Of a stretch of DNA of 64,000 nucleotides, positions 11,910-23,900 are shown in pieces. Location: NCBI GenBank assembly GCA_038380795.1, contig CM076260.1, forward strand, positions 74,437,843 to 74,501,842, read 5' to 3'. The notes beneath the pieces are model-generated. The model saw nothing but the letters and a program-made list of their open reading frames with translations, did not search any database and had not been told where the DNA came from. Every line of letters begins with the position of its first letter. The first letter of the stretch is position 1. The translations under genes were made by a program, and so were the position numbers. Origin of the DNA: Pyrocephalus nanus (lineage: Eukaryota; Chordata; Aves; Passeriformes; Tyrannidae).

Positions 11910-13650
11910 CTTTATGTATTTTCTGTGTTACAACAAACCAAGCACAGCATTGTGGTGGCCCCTATTTCCCAGCACTTCCTACCAGATGATATGGGCACAG
12001 ACTGGCAGAAGCTTGGAGTCAGCTTCAAATATGAATAGCAAAACAACAGCTACAGAAAGAGATGTGTTGTAGACCATGACAAGTTGCACTCAGAAAGGAG
12101 CCCAGCTGGAGTTCAAATAAGACATGACTGCAGATTTGAAAAGACCTTTTTGCTGAAAAACAGCTTGATCTTGCCTGAAAACACATACCAGACTGCAGAA
12201 ATTTCTATAAGCAAAAGGAGGAATCTGGCTGTGAGTAAAGTGATTAAACAACAGCTTTAACATTCAGTGACAAATGTCTCAGCAGCAACTGAAGGCATTT
12301 GAGGGGCCCAGTACTCCTTGTTTTACAGAGTGCCAAGGAAAGATGAAATGCCTTTAGAAAAGCAATGGAAAGCCACTGCATTTAAAGGCTCATTCTGATG
12401 CTCTTGTTCATTTTCAGCCACTACATTTGCTTGTGAGGGAAGGTCTTATTTTAAGTTGCTGGAAGTGGTCTAACAGCTAAGCAGTTTGCTACATGCCAGA
12501 GCATGCTGGACTCTGTAGTGCCACGCACAGTGGCAAAATGGGCTGGAGGTACAGCTGACCCCTCTCACCATAAAACCTGTTGTCTTCAGGCTTATCTTGT
12601 ACATTTTTTTAGGATTCAGTGAACTCTGAAAATTTTACAGCCTTCAGCTGCTGGAGCAGGGAGTGGTGGTAGGAGCAGGAAGGTAGACAACAGAATGGAG
12701 AGGAACAAGATTATTTATTTCTTGCTAAAATAAAGAATTGGCTCACTGGAGAAAGTTAAACACACACATGTGCACTCACATACAGTTGTCGCTGGCATAA
12801 GACAAAATATAATAAAAATTATCTCAAAAATAGTTTAGCCTTTGTAAATAGATAAATTGAGTTGAACTAGACTTGTTTTTGCAGTGGATACTAGACAGAC
12901 ATGATACAATACTATTTTTGGGTACTAAAATATGGATACTAAAATACTGTTCAAATCTTTCTAAGGCAGAAACTCCTGCAAAACTGTCTAGCCCTGCTTG
13001 GGTATGAACAGTGAGAGAATGAATCCTCCCAGTGCATGTCTCCAGAAAACACCTCATCCTCAAGGCTCCCTGGACAGAGCTATCTCTTTGGTTTTCGAGG
13101 TAGCAAAGCTGATGGTGGTGGCTTGGCAGTGGCGGGAGAGACTTATGCTGCCCACCATGCCCAAGATAGACCACATCTTGAAGCTTTGACAGGAGAGAAG
13201 TACCGAGGACTGGCCACTGCTGAAAGACCCTTTTATAGACAGTGCTGAATGCTCTTATCTGCTATTTGTAATGATGACATTTATTCAGATGTGCTTACCA
13301 TGTGAGCTCCCCGGTCCAGGCTCTTCCCTGTTGACCTCTTGATGGCACCTGGCCCTGCAGATTTCCAGCCAGGGCTGCAGCCACACACAGTGCAGCAATA
13401 TGGACTGTAACACCTATATGACTTGCCAGCATGACAAGAATCTGCCTGCTTATACCACATTCCTTTGTGTCTAGATGATGTTAAATCAAATCCTTGATAA
13501 GCTGAGTGACGGGGATACCCCTATCTATAGCTGTTTATTGTTTTGCATGGCTTAGAACAGCAACTGCAACAAGCATGAACAAGCAAACCATGACAGGGAA
13601 TGCTTCCTACCAGCTCCAGGCAGTGTCTACTATCTTTCCACAGTGTGAGT

Positions 13651-13672
13651 GGGGTTTTTTTGGGGGGGGGGG
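13651..13672 (+). repeat. G-rich run (G4-T7-G11)
   Basis: Four G, seven T, then eleven G in a row. Such runs are prone to polymerase slippage and could form a quadruplex with neighbouring G tracts, though only two G blocks are present. Confidence 0.85.
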
Positions 13673-14064
13673 AAATGAAGCAACTAGGTCAGGATATGCT
13701 TTTAATAGGCAGGACTATTATAGGAAAGCCTCGTAATATGCTGCTAGTGACATGCTAGGCAGAAATGACAGTAAGCTCATGGAAATATATGGAAATTCAA
13801 CATTCCGCCTCTCTGTCCCCCTCCCCACCCTCTGGTATATATGACTTCGAATCTGCTTTTGAGAACTCCTGCTGTGCAGGGGCTGTCCATCCATCTGGCA
13901 AGGTTACAAACACATTTCAGTGCTGTCTACAACATGCCTGATGTAACCTCCTTTCTATAGCCTCTTCTCTCCTCCTTGCAATCTTTGTTTGATGCGGAGG
14001 AATGAAGCCTTGCAAAGCAAACCCAATGAACCATGAAGAATCGCAGGGCCCAAACTGCCAGCGC

Positions 14065-14192
14065 CCAAGATGGAGAAGGGGGTGGGGGGAAAGCACAGAA
14101 GGAAGGAAGGCAGACAGAGGTGGAAGAAAAAGCTAAAAAACACAAAGAAGATCTTACAAAGAAGGGGTGGGGGAGAGAGGATAAGGAGAATG
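14065..14192 (+). repeat. Purine-rich (GA-rich) low-complexity block
   Basis: About 130 bp consist mainly of A and G on the plus strand, with GGAAGGAAGG-type units near 14098. It explains the Lys/Glu/Gly-rich peptide of the overlapping frame (14033-14371). Confidence 0.75.
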
Positions 14193-15579
14193 CCAGCAGA
14201 GATGGGCTGTGCCCTCACTACGGGGGTTTAACACTCGGTTATTACTGGCTTTGCAGCTATGTTACATCTGTCAAAATCTCAGATTCTGCCTGTCAAGGTA
14301 TTTACATTATGCTCACTCATGACAGCAGTAAGCCTGTCACCCGCATCCCTTCTCCTCTCCAAGTCTGTTAAGGAGGGAGAAAGCCTTTGTTTATTTGTCA
14401 GTTGTGATTTTTTTTCTACTGGGAAACTTGCCCTAGCCAGGTCACGGATGGGCCCCCACTATAGAAATGAGGCACAGCAGCATTGCAGGTGCTAGTGATT
14501 GTTATAGCCATTGGGGCAAGATGTTGAAGTTACTGTGTTAATCAAGAATTGCGTTTACATATTTAGCTAAGAGCTAAAGTGTTAATCTGGTTGTTCAGTA
14601 ATTTATTTTGGTTTCTTTATGCCACTAAGGCAACCGATTCTGTACACATTAATCAGAAGTTCCATGGCCCATGACTTTAGGATATTTTACAAGAAATTAG
14701 CTAAGAAAAAAATGGAAACAGTTAAATCTTTCTCTGACATGACTGTGGAATAGCTGTTTACATTTTCAGAGCCAGTGCACTGAATACAAATATGTGAGTT
14801 AGAAGCATTTAAGATTGAAACAGACTCTTGGTTTTGTTTTTCTAAGAAAGAAATTCAAATCACACTGATAATTTATGAAGGAAGCCTAGGTCTTTCTAAC
14901 TTGATACCTTTGAATGACAGCATAAACAGGATAAGTTTTCCTGAAGAATCTGCATTTTACTGAAGGGCAAAAGGAGACTGGGGCACTGACAATGGCCTGA
15001 TCTCTGGAAGGCCAACTTCTGCTCCTGGATGCATCTTGCAGGATCACCTCCTGGATGCATCTAACATGGCAACCAAATATGTTGGTAATAAATACAGGAG
15101 CATCTTTCCACTTTTTCATCTCAGTTTTTTCCAAGAGCAGGTCAAACTCTGACTCAGCCTCATTTCAAGTGTTCCCTTCAGAAATAAAATAATTCCTTGT
15201 GACCCATCTTTGGAGATGGTAGAGCTTCCTGACATGAGACCTCATGTGAACCTCCACTGACTTTTGAAAAACTAAATATTTTTTTTTTTTAATTTTCACT
15301 ATTTGTACTTTGCACTGCTCATACTAAAAGAGGGGCACACACAAAGGTCGGGAGAAGGGCTGTATGGTTACTGCTTTTGCTTTTATTTAGAGATTCAATG
15401 GCAGTTTGAAAAGAATTAATGGGCTGCAAAACTCCCAGCCAGGTCTGCAACCTTTAGAGAATGGAAAGTTCATCAGGAGCCAGTGGAATCATCTTCCTTG
15501 GTAACTGTTCAGGATCTGGCCACAGGCTTCGGTGTTACAAAGGGAATTAATAAGGAAAACATTTCCCCTGAAAAACGAA

Positions 15580-16138
15580 AAACGTAGCCTCCATTTTTAA
15601 AAAGGGAAATAAGGAAGAGCCAGGGAACTACAGGCTGGTCAGTCTCATCTCCATGCCCTGCAATATCATGGAGAAGCTGCTCCTGCAAACTATACTAAGG
15701 CACATGGAAAACAAGGAGGTGATTGATGCCAGCCAACATGGCTCCAATAAGGACAAATCGTGGCTGACAAATTTAGTGGCCTTCTATGATGGGGTTACAG
15801 TGGTAGTGGAGGAGGGAAAAGCAATTGATATTATCTACCTGGACTTGTGCACTTGACACTGTTCCGCCTGACATCTTTTCCTCTAAACTGGAGAGACATG
15901 GATTTGATGGATGGACCACTAAATGGATAAGGAATTGGCTGGCTGGTCACACTCCAAGAGTTCTGGTCAACAGCTCAATGTCCAAGTGGAGAGCAGTAAC
16001 GAGTGGCATTCCGCAGGGGTTAGTATAACCGTTTAACATCTTTGCTGGTGGTGTGGACAGTGGGACTGAGTGCACCCTCAGCAAGTTTGCCCATGACACC
16101 AAGCTGTGTGGGGCAATAACAGTGAAGGGAAAAAGATG
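15580..16138 (+). mobile_element. CR1 LINE, part 1: degraded reverse-transcriptase region
   Basis: The translated sequence follows the CR1 ORF2 reverse-transcriptase domain: 'FKKGNKEEPGNYR', 'IMEKLLLQTILRHMENKEV', 'WLTNLVAFYDGV', 'IIYLDL', 'LERHGFDGWTTKWIRNWL', 'MSKWRAVTSGIPQG' and 'TLSKFAHDTKLCG'. The frame is broken at least twice. Bases are lost around 15850 after 'YLDLC', and again around 16025 after 'IPQG', where the conserved 'LGPVLF' segment is missing. The catalytic box FADD reads FAHD at 16086-16097, so one catalytic aspartate is gone. The element is 5'-truncated (no endonuclease domain) and continues at 16588 after an inserted LTR. It is a dead, old copy, and the left boundary is approximate. 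Confidence 0.93.
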
Positions 16139-16587
16139 TGTCATGGTTTAGGAATGGTACTCCCCAATTTAGTACTTCCATTAAGACCACTCTCCCCCCT
16201 GCCCGCCCCAACATGGGAGGTACAAAAGGCAGAGATCACACATTGAGATAACAAAAATTTACTGGAAACAGCAATGAAATAAGAAAATGAACAATAATAG
16301 CAAAATTATTAATAACAAAAGTATAAAAAAGAGGGTGATTCACATGCAAAAATACTCGCCGTGGATGCTGACACAATGAACAGTGGTGGACAGATTCCCC
16401 ACACCACCACGTTTTGTTCCACTGGAACTCCGCACCCTTCTTCTTGGAAGCCAGAGAGAGTCCCTTACCCACACCACAGACAACTGACATGAGGTGGTAT
16501 AGAATAGCTTCCTAGCTAAGCCCAAATGGCTCCAATCTCCTCATGGCTACTGCAGAAAATAACTCTGTCCTGGACAGAACCAGGACA
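16139..16587 (-). mobile_element. Solo LTR of an endogenous retrovirus, nested in CR1
   Basis: A 449-bp segment interrupts the CR1. On its sense (minus) strand it starts TGTCCTGGTT and ends ...CCATGACA, the TG...CA ends of a retroviral LTR. It is flanked by AGATG (16134-16138) and GGATG (16588-16592), a 5-bp target-site duplication with one mismatch, and the CR1 resumes in register on the other side. A 5-bp duplication fits several avian ERV groups. Only one LTR and no internal region are present, so it arose by LTR-LTR recombination. Its first ~40 sense bases resemble those of the LTR at 17943-18503, but the middle differs, so it is a related but different subfamily. An AGTAAA poly-A-like signal lies at 16258-16263 (minus strand). 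Confidence 0.82.
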
Positions 16588-17371
16588 GGATGTCATCCAG
16601 TGGGACCTTGACAGGCTTGAGAGGTGGGACTGTGTGAACCTTACGAAGTTCAACAAGGCCAGGTAGGAGGTTCTGCACCCAGATCAGGGCAATCCCAAGC
16701 ACAAATATAGGCTGGATTGAGAATGGAGGTGAAGGATATGGGGCTGATGGTGGATGAGAAGCTCAACATGACCCAACAAAAGCACTCTTACAGCTAGAAA
16801 GCTAACCATATCCTGAGCTGCATCAAAAGGAGCCTGGCCAACCGGTCAAAGGTGGTGATTCTCCCTCTCTATTCTGCTCTCTTGTGACCCCACCTGGAAT
16901 ATTGTATTGATCTCTGGGACCTCCAACATAAGAAGGACACTGACCCTTTGGAGGGTCAGGAAGATGATGAGAGGGCTGGAGCACCTCTCCAATCGGAGAG
17001 TTGGGGTTGTTCAACCTGGAAAAGAGAAGGCTCTGGGGTGAACTTAATGGGGCCTTCCAGTATCTTTAGGGGCCTACAAGAAAGGTAGAAAGGGTCTTCT
17101 TACAAGGGCGTGACAGGACAAGGCATAATAACTTCAAACCGAGATTACGTTTAGATCACATATTATCAAGAAATTCTTTACTGTGAGAATGATGAGGCAC
17201 TGGAACAGATTGCCTAGAGAAGCTGTGAATGTCCCATCCCTGGAAGTGTTCAAGGCCAGGTTGGAAGGATCTCTGAGCAATCTGGTCTAGTGGAAGGTGT
17301 CTCTGCCCATGGCAGGTAGGATGGAAACAGATATCTTTATGTCCTTTCCATCTTCAACTATTCTATGATTC
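16588..17371 (+). mobile_element. CR1 LINE, part 2: RT C-terminal region and 3' tail
   Basis: This continues the element broken at 16138. Decayed matches to the CR1 ORF2 C-terminal region are visible in several frames ('CVNLTKFNKA', 'MMRGLEHLSNRR'), with multiple stops and frameshifts. The 3' untranslated tail runs through 'CTGGTCTAGTGGAAGGTGTC' and ends in ATTCTATGATTC at 17360-17371. The element's first bases here (GGATGTCATCCAG) abut the LTR and include its target duplication. It is non-coding today. Confidence 0.93.
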
Positions 17372-17942
17372 CTCACCAGTTTTGTATTTTTGCCTCTGTT
17401 TTCAACAGGAATCGAAGCTGAGTTCTGCTTACTCTCTGCTGAAGCACACAGGTTACTGCAAAGTCAAGAACTGCTTACATAACCACAAAGGAAGATCATG
17501 TATGTGCTTGCAGCCTTTTGTATCTATTAAACTTTTTCCGGTCTGCCAGGCAAGAAATAAGAGGTGGGATCACTCTTGTGTTGTATTACTCCACTTAAAG
17601 GCCTTTTAACAATGTGCTATTGTTTGGAAAAAATTGCATGTCATCTCTGTTAGTCACACTCTTCCTCCTAGGAACATTACTTTGATTAGTCTTAGTAGGT
17701 TTGTGTGCCTAATGTGTTTGGTCCCACCTATTTTGCCTGAGAACTGGTTATTTTCAATCACTGCCTTAAAAACCATGTACTTCATTATCACTACTGTGTT
17801 GCCTCTTCACTAAATGCCATGATATTTATTGTTTTCTAAGCTGGACAGATGAGCCTAGTGTTTTGACTGCTTTGGTTTACATGGTAGCATCTTTGGTTTT
17901 TCCTGTTATTCACAAACTATAAATATTGCTTGTGTATGTGGT
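17372..17942. other. Spacer between CR1 and LTR
   Basis: Unique AT-rich sequence. A 75-codon plus frame at 17382-17609 has no recognisable domain, and no internal retroviral sequence connects the CR1-nested LTR to the next LTR. Confidence 0.5.
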
Positions 17943-18503
17943 TGTCTGGTGTAGCCCCAGCTGGCAACTAAGTACCATGCAGCTGCCTGCTCAGTCCTCT
18001 ACCCCCACCCTGGTGGGATGGGGAGGACAATCAGGAAAAAAAGGATAAATAAGATAAAAACTGTTTAATAATTGAAACAAAATAAAATAAAATAATAATA
18101 TAGTAATAGTAACTTCAAGGTAGACAACAAAGAGAGAGGAATAAAACCCAAGACAGACAAGTGATGCACAATACAATTGTTCACCATTCACAAATCCATG
18201 CCCATCCCATCCCTGAGTCAACTCCTCCCAGTGTATTTACTGGACATGATGTTCTATGGTATGGAGTATCCCTTTGGCCAGTTTGCATCAGCTGTCGCAG
18301 CCATGTTCCCTCCCAGATTTCTGTGCACCTGCTGGCTGGGAGAGTGTGAGAAATTGAAAAGTCCTTGACTTTGGTTAAGCACTACTGAGCAACAACTAAC
18401 ACATCACTGTGTTATCAACATTAGTCACATACTAAATACAAAATACAGCACTGTACCAGCTACTACAAAGAAAATTAACTCTGTCCCAGACAAAACCAGG
18501 ACA
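17943..18503 (-). mobile_element. Solo LTR, avian ERVL-like
   Basis: A 561-bp LTR is read on the minus strand. It begins TGTCCTGGTTTTGTCTGGGA and ends ...CCAGACA. The sense sequence follows a widespread bird ERV LTR pattern: 'GGACAGAGTTAATTTTC', a region with 'GCTGACGCAAACTGGCCAAA'-like text (here degenerate), a weak TATA equivalent (TAAATA, about 18236-18241), an ATTAAA poly-A signal at 18064-18069, an AT-rich stretch, then 'CCCACCCTGGTGGG' near 18003-18016 in plus orientation. Flanking bases GTGGT (17938-17942) and ATGGT (18504-18508) form a 5-bp target duplication with one mismatch. There is no internal gag/pol/env. The family name is my inference from remembered bird LTRs. Confidence 0.85.
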
Positions 18504-20639
18504 ATGGTTCAAAAAGTAAAATAAAGATGGTGTATTGTTCCCATTTTATTACTGACTGAAACTGAAACCCTTGGACTGGGAGAGAAGCAATATAGTGGCA
18601 AATGCCCAAGTGCAGCAGTTGCCTGCTCCAGAAAGGCACTCAGAAATAACCCTACTCAAAAATCTGGGGGTTTCTCATATGTGCCCTGCCGTGCTGCCCC
18701 TTGGATCCTGGGAACCTACTTAATAAAGAGGTGGCACTGTGATTCTTGTTGCAAGAGGTACAGTGACAGACTGTTTTTCTCCCCTGGTCCACACCATACC
18801 GTGTCAAGACTGCTGGCTTCTTTACCTCACTGACGGGCTTTGTTTTGTTTACTTTCTCATTATAATATCATCACTTTAGTATGTGACCTGAGCACACAGG
18901 GCAATTTTTCTCCAACTTGACTTTTTTTATGGTAGGTTTTCAGCTTTTGTTGTCTATAATGAGTGTGTTGAAAGGCATTCATACTGTTTCCATACTGTTT
19001 CCACTTTTCCTTTTTCTGAACTTAATAGGAACTGTATATACAGATGCCACAGAGACAAGTTAGCTGGCCGTCCCATGCTGTACAAAGACAAAATGGCTAA
19101 AGAACACAGACTCTTTACCCAACCATTTTTTTTTGTCCCCCTGAAAGTATCTTGATTTACAGTGTCCCAATTAGAATTTCTTACCCTAGTGGCATAGCAG
19201 AGGTTTCCCACCTACCAGTCCCTTTCTTTCTCCTGTGAGACAGTTGCAACTTTCTTAAAAAATATCATCTCTAATTCCAGATACAAAACGTTACAAGAGA
19301 AAAGGATCTGGAGAGAAACGTCTGTTTTTCTGTAAGACAATATGTCAAACTGGTTTTTGCTTTGTCCCCGCTGATGTCATCTTTAGACTACATTTTCCAT
19401 CAGAACTCTTTTCAGCTTAAAGTCTGTTACAGTGTCATTAATAATAAGAATTTCTTTAGGAGATTAGATCATTTAACATGAAATTCAGTGACACTGGTAC
19501 TTTTAACCTCATTCCATCCCAAAGGTGATAAATGACTAACTGAGCTCAATACAGGATCAAATGAAATGCTATGTGTCTGAAATCTTTGGTTTTTTAAAAG
19601 CCCTGCAGAGTGAGGCTGAATATATTCTGCTTTTGTCCTAGACAGGTGCTGAAAATTTCCCAAATGCCAGTCATTAAAGAGAAAAACAACACTGAAAACT
19701 GTTATAAGGGTTGTCAAATGATATGCTCAAAAATTAGGTAATTAGAAATGCATCATGTCTGAGATCGCATTGCCCACATCTCTTTTCTTATTGTAGAGCC
19801 TATTGCAGTTGCTATACATAGTAGATTGTGCTCCCTTGATGGGCAGATAGTCAATATTTTCTGTTTCCAATGCAGTCTTCTTCAAATGAAACCTACTTTT
19901 CTGCTCACTATACAAAACCTTTCCCAGAAAGCCATGTTTCTGGTCTGACTGCCTGCCAGATGAGACCACTACCATCTTTGAACCCATCTCAAATGTTGGT
20001 CCAAGAATTCCAAGCTGCTTTTCCCATTACAGCCTTCCTGGTGAGACCCGTAACAACACTCTTCGTTCACACTGTGGCCGAGACAAAGCATCATCCTCTG
20101 ACGTACTGCTTGCAGCTCTGCAGCCAGCCCTGTAGTGTGTCCCACGGGCCAGCAGCCTCCCTGCATGCTGATTCACATCTGAAGTCCCAATGTACTTTTG
20201 CATGACTTTGCACTATAGCAGGTGCTATGAGGGGTGGAGGCTGTCTGATCCTGTTTCACAGCTGAGGTACAGAAAGGATAAGGCCAAAAGGTAGCACTGA
20301 TTTCAGCATGTCATAGAAGTAGTGGGGGTGTGATGATTTGGGCATATTTGACAATTTAGGGCAAGAAACACACCCCCTAGCTCTGTCCATTGTCAGCCTC
20401 TGCAGATGTAAGAGCTCTGGCATCTCAGCAAAAAACAGGAAAGAAATACAGCATCAGTGATCACTAATACTAGATTTGGGTTAAATAGCATGTCAGGCAT
20501 GACACAGGATCTCTTTGATGATTTTAAGGTCAGAATTGGATCTTTTAAAACAATGATCAGTTCCTTCAACCTTGTCATAAACTTTTAATTTCCTGTTCTT
20601 CAATACCTATTTCATCCCATAACTGATGATTTCTGCAGC
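18504..20639. other. Unique sequence without a supported gene
   Basis: No repeats or RNA genes are seen. The 111-codon plus frame at 19870-20205 and overlapping minus frames show no known domain. Confidence 0.45.
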
Positions 20640-20970
20640 AGATAAGGCTTTCTTCCCTTCCCAGTCTTCCCACCTCTACCAAATCCACTTTCCCTCCCAT
20701 CTCATCCCGTTCATCCCAGTTCCTTCTCCTTGCATTTCTCCTAGTGCTGGTGCCTTTGCTCAGGCTTCTGCCTTTCTGCAGTCCCACTCTCCCCAGATGC
20801 TGGGGCTCTCATTCCTTCCCAGTGCCCCCATCTCATCTGCAGGGCCATCCCTCCCCTTTCCCGCTCTACTCCAGTCCCCCTTGCCTGTACCCTCTCTGCT
20901 TGGTGCTAGCCTTCCCTTCCTTTTCCTCCCCACCCCAGCTTTCCTGCTCCATCTGCCCTCTCCATGCCTC
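20640..20970 (+). repeat. Pyrimidine-rich block (~330 bp)
   Basis: The plus strand is dominated by C and T (TTCCC, CTCCC and CCTTCC units), with little A or G. It is not a clean tandem repeat. The bias removes stop codons, so four frames of 78-135 codons overlap here on both strands. I read these as composition effects rather than genes. Confidence 0.75.
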
Positions 20971-23900
20971 AGATGGGATCCTGCAGCAGCTGTCACACCA
21001 GCCACTTCCCATGGCAGAGGTGATGTAGGATGAGCCTGTTTGTGGAATGCTGGGCTGGGATGACACCCTCTGCTTAGCACAGACCAGCTTTGGTGGCTTC
21101 ATTATCCAAAAAACTGCAGCTGCAGTGGTCCCAGGGCAGGACAGAGGTAGCTCCTCCCTGCTGTTAACATCTTAATAATCAAACTAGCTAACGAACTAAA
21201 ATAGTTACACATATGCAGACACAAGCTGTTTTCTGCTGTACATTGTGAGAACCCAGAGGTTACTTCAATAATAGTAAACGTTATCTGAAGTTTTACAACG
21301 TAGTAAAAATGTGTTGCAAACTGAGAACCTATCAGAAACACAAGGGAAGGTGCAAATATATAAACTAAAACCATTCATTTTTAAGCTATGCCCATTTGTT
21401 GCTTTTTTCCTTATCCTCCTAGTGAGAGATATTTTATCAAAGACAAAACAAGGACAGAATGCAGAAAAAATGTGTAAGGTGATAAAGCCATCAATACACA
21501 GGACTTAGTATTTCCAAGTACTTGAAAAATCTGCTGAAAATTATCAGTTACAAATGGACACAGCTATGTGAATAAAGACTATTTTTATTCCTCATCACCA
21601 GATTGTCATGACTTATTCTTTTCATATCCCTACATTTTGTATTGGGAGTTATTCTCTTCTGATGAAGGAATTATCTCCAAAAAAGGGTCAGTAATCAAAT
21701 GATGGGGATGTTTACTGTATGAATAATAATCAGTGCCTATTGCACTCTGTAGTCATTACATATACCTGATGAAATATTTTGAATATGTGAAACATGCACT
21801 GAGTAACTGCACAGGGTTAGACCAGAACCTAATCTTCCCTCTGGAAGAATCTGTTTGGCCTAGGAGTACAGGAAATGACCAGAGATGAAGACGCATACAT
21901 CAGTTCTGTAGTACCACTCCAGTGGCTACACCTGACCAGAGACAGAGCAAAGCTCCTCAAGTCTTGGTATTCCTTTTCTATTCCTTTTATAACACAGAAG
22001 TGGGGCACTATCAGTGACACCACCACCACTGCCTTTGCAACTGCAGTCACGTCTTGCTCGCAGGAGCACAGTGTGAGAGATAATTTGCCCTTGTCTCTTT
22101 GGTCCATAACATCAGTGGGCTTTACTTGGGAAGATTAGAGCTGCAGTGATACAAAATTTCATCCTTCCCAGGTGCATTCAGGATAACAAGTCAGTTAATA
22201 ATACAAAGTCAATAAACAAAAGTTAGAGTGTATTCAGCTCCTATGCAGATATCCTCCTCTGGGAATAGCATTATCCTCTGAAGAGGATGCTGCAGTGAAA
22301 ATGTAATACACATCTGAATGAGACTACTCACCTGAGGATTTAACACACTCTACACTCTGTAATTTAGGTGCATTAACATCACACACCGAGTGGAATTGTT
22401 TTCTAGTAATTTACTGTAATGTAATTCCATGTTTACATGTTCCTAGTAAATTCTGTGTGTGTGTACCTGTGTGCTCTGTCCCTTCCTCCACTTAGGTTTC
22501 TTTTGAAGCAAGGTCTTCAGAGACAAAGCCAGAACCATCTTTCAGCTTATGCATCTACACCACCTACCCGTGGCTCTGCACAGCCCCATGACACAATGGC
22601 AGTAGAGCCAATACATGTGGTGATCCTGTTTCATATTGGTAGTTCTGGGAAACATCTCAAAAAATGCCTCATGTGTATCCAGCATACATTTTGCATATAG
22701 CACTTAAAAGCATAAGGACTGGATTTAAGGCTGAGTTTGGTGCATGAGATAGCATGAGTGCTGCATACTGCGCAGGTAGATCACAGACACCCATCCATGC
22801 CATCCCACACCATCCGAAACCAGAAGCCCTATTGTTATACCATTATACTATCACTACTGCTATAGCTGATAAGTTCTGCTGACAGGCAAGACTAATTACC
22901 TTATGTGCAGCCGTGTTATCTTCCACCTATACATTCTTAGGGAATCAAACTAACATTTGTTATCACTAATAGCCTGCAGCCTGTGTCTTAAGGTGGTCAG
23001 AGATCAATCAATGGTAGCCTGGGATTCCTGGCACCATGCTCTGTGTGAAGTAGAGGTGACCCCAAGATCCCCAACAAGCATTCCCTGGCAGTCAGCAGCG
23101 GTGCTTTTCCTTCATCAGAGCCATCTTTTGTAGCATTCCCAGTGTTGTAATTTCAAGTTGCTGGACAAAGCCAAGTTTCCTATCTGACTTTTTGTTCTGG
23201 CAGTTCCCTTAGACATGATCAGATTTATTTTTTTTCCTGATGATCTATTGATCTAATGTAATGCAGTTGCATTGATATTCCATGTTAATCCCACTCTTGT
23301 CTGGCATCACAGAAACTTCTGCTTGCTCATGCAGTGTAAATTAGCTTCAGCTCAATTAACCTATTGACATATGTTGGTTTTTCCAATTTCTCTTCAGACC
23401 TGCTAGTTTTCCTTCAGAGCATCAGCGCTTGGCTCCTCTGATGAACACTTCTCTGCATTGCAATTCTGTGCTGTTTCAACAGTGGCTACCATGACACAAG
23501 GGTACAAAGTCATTTGACAGCACAGCTTTCAGGGGAAGGCAGCTGGGTGCCCTTGTGCATGAAAGCCCCTGGACTCTTGGTTTAGACTGTTCACTAGCTC
23601 AGTGAAAATGGAAAGTAGAGAATGGAAGAGCATAAGAGCTAGGGACCCTGAAATCAAGCTTGTGAACTTGCATTTCCATTTAATGCCTATGCCTATATAA
23701 GAAGAATTTGCCCCAGTACTATCAGGGTTAGGTGTGTGCAAAATGTAGAATTCTGAAGCAGTTTACCCTATTCATCTTCATTAGCTCCTTTCCTTTAAAT
23801 TCTCCCTAATTCAGCAAGGGGAGCTCCATTCATTATGGTCAGGAAGGCTATTACTGCATGTGAAGAACACACAGATTTCCAGTGGTGAGCTCCTGCTTAA

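Larger units (their letters stand above)
11910..15579. other. Unique sequence with a G run and a purine-rich patch
   Basis: No gene is supported. The 116-codon minus frame at 12824-13174 and the 112-codon plus frame at 14033-14371 have no recognisable domains, and the latter is driven by purine-rich sequence. The stretch 14510-14700 is AT-rich and contains several TTAAT and TAAT motifs. Confidence 0.45.

Noticed and set aside
14033..14371. 112-codon Lys/Glu/Gly-rich frame
   Set aside because: The peptide mirrors the purine-rich low-complexity DNA, with no known domain or conservation evidence.
16236..16525. 84- and 61-codon minus frames near 16.3 kb
   Set aside because: They lie inside the solo LTR, which has no coding capacity of its own.
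16139..18503. The two LTRs as the ends of one provirus
   Set aside because: The sequence between them is the rest of a CR1 plus unique DNA, each LTR has its own target duplication, and their middles differ.
20626..21102. Overlapping frames of 78-135 codons
   Set aside because: They are created by the pyrimidine-rich composition and open on both strands; no domain is recognisable.
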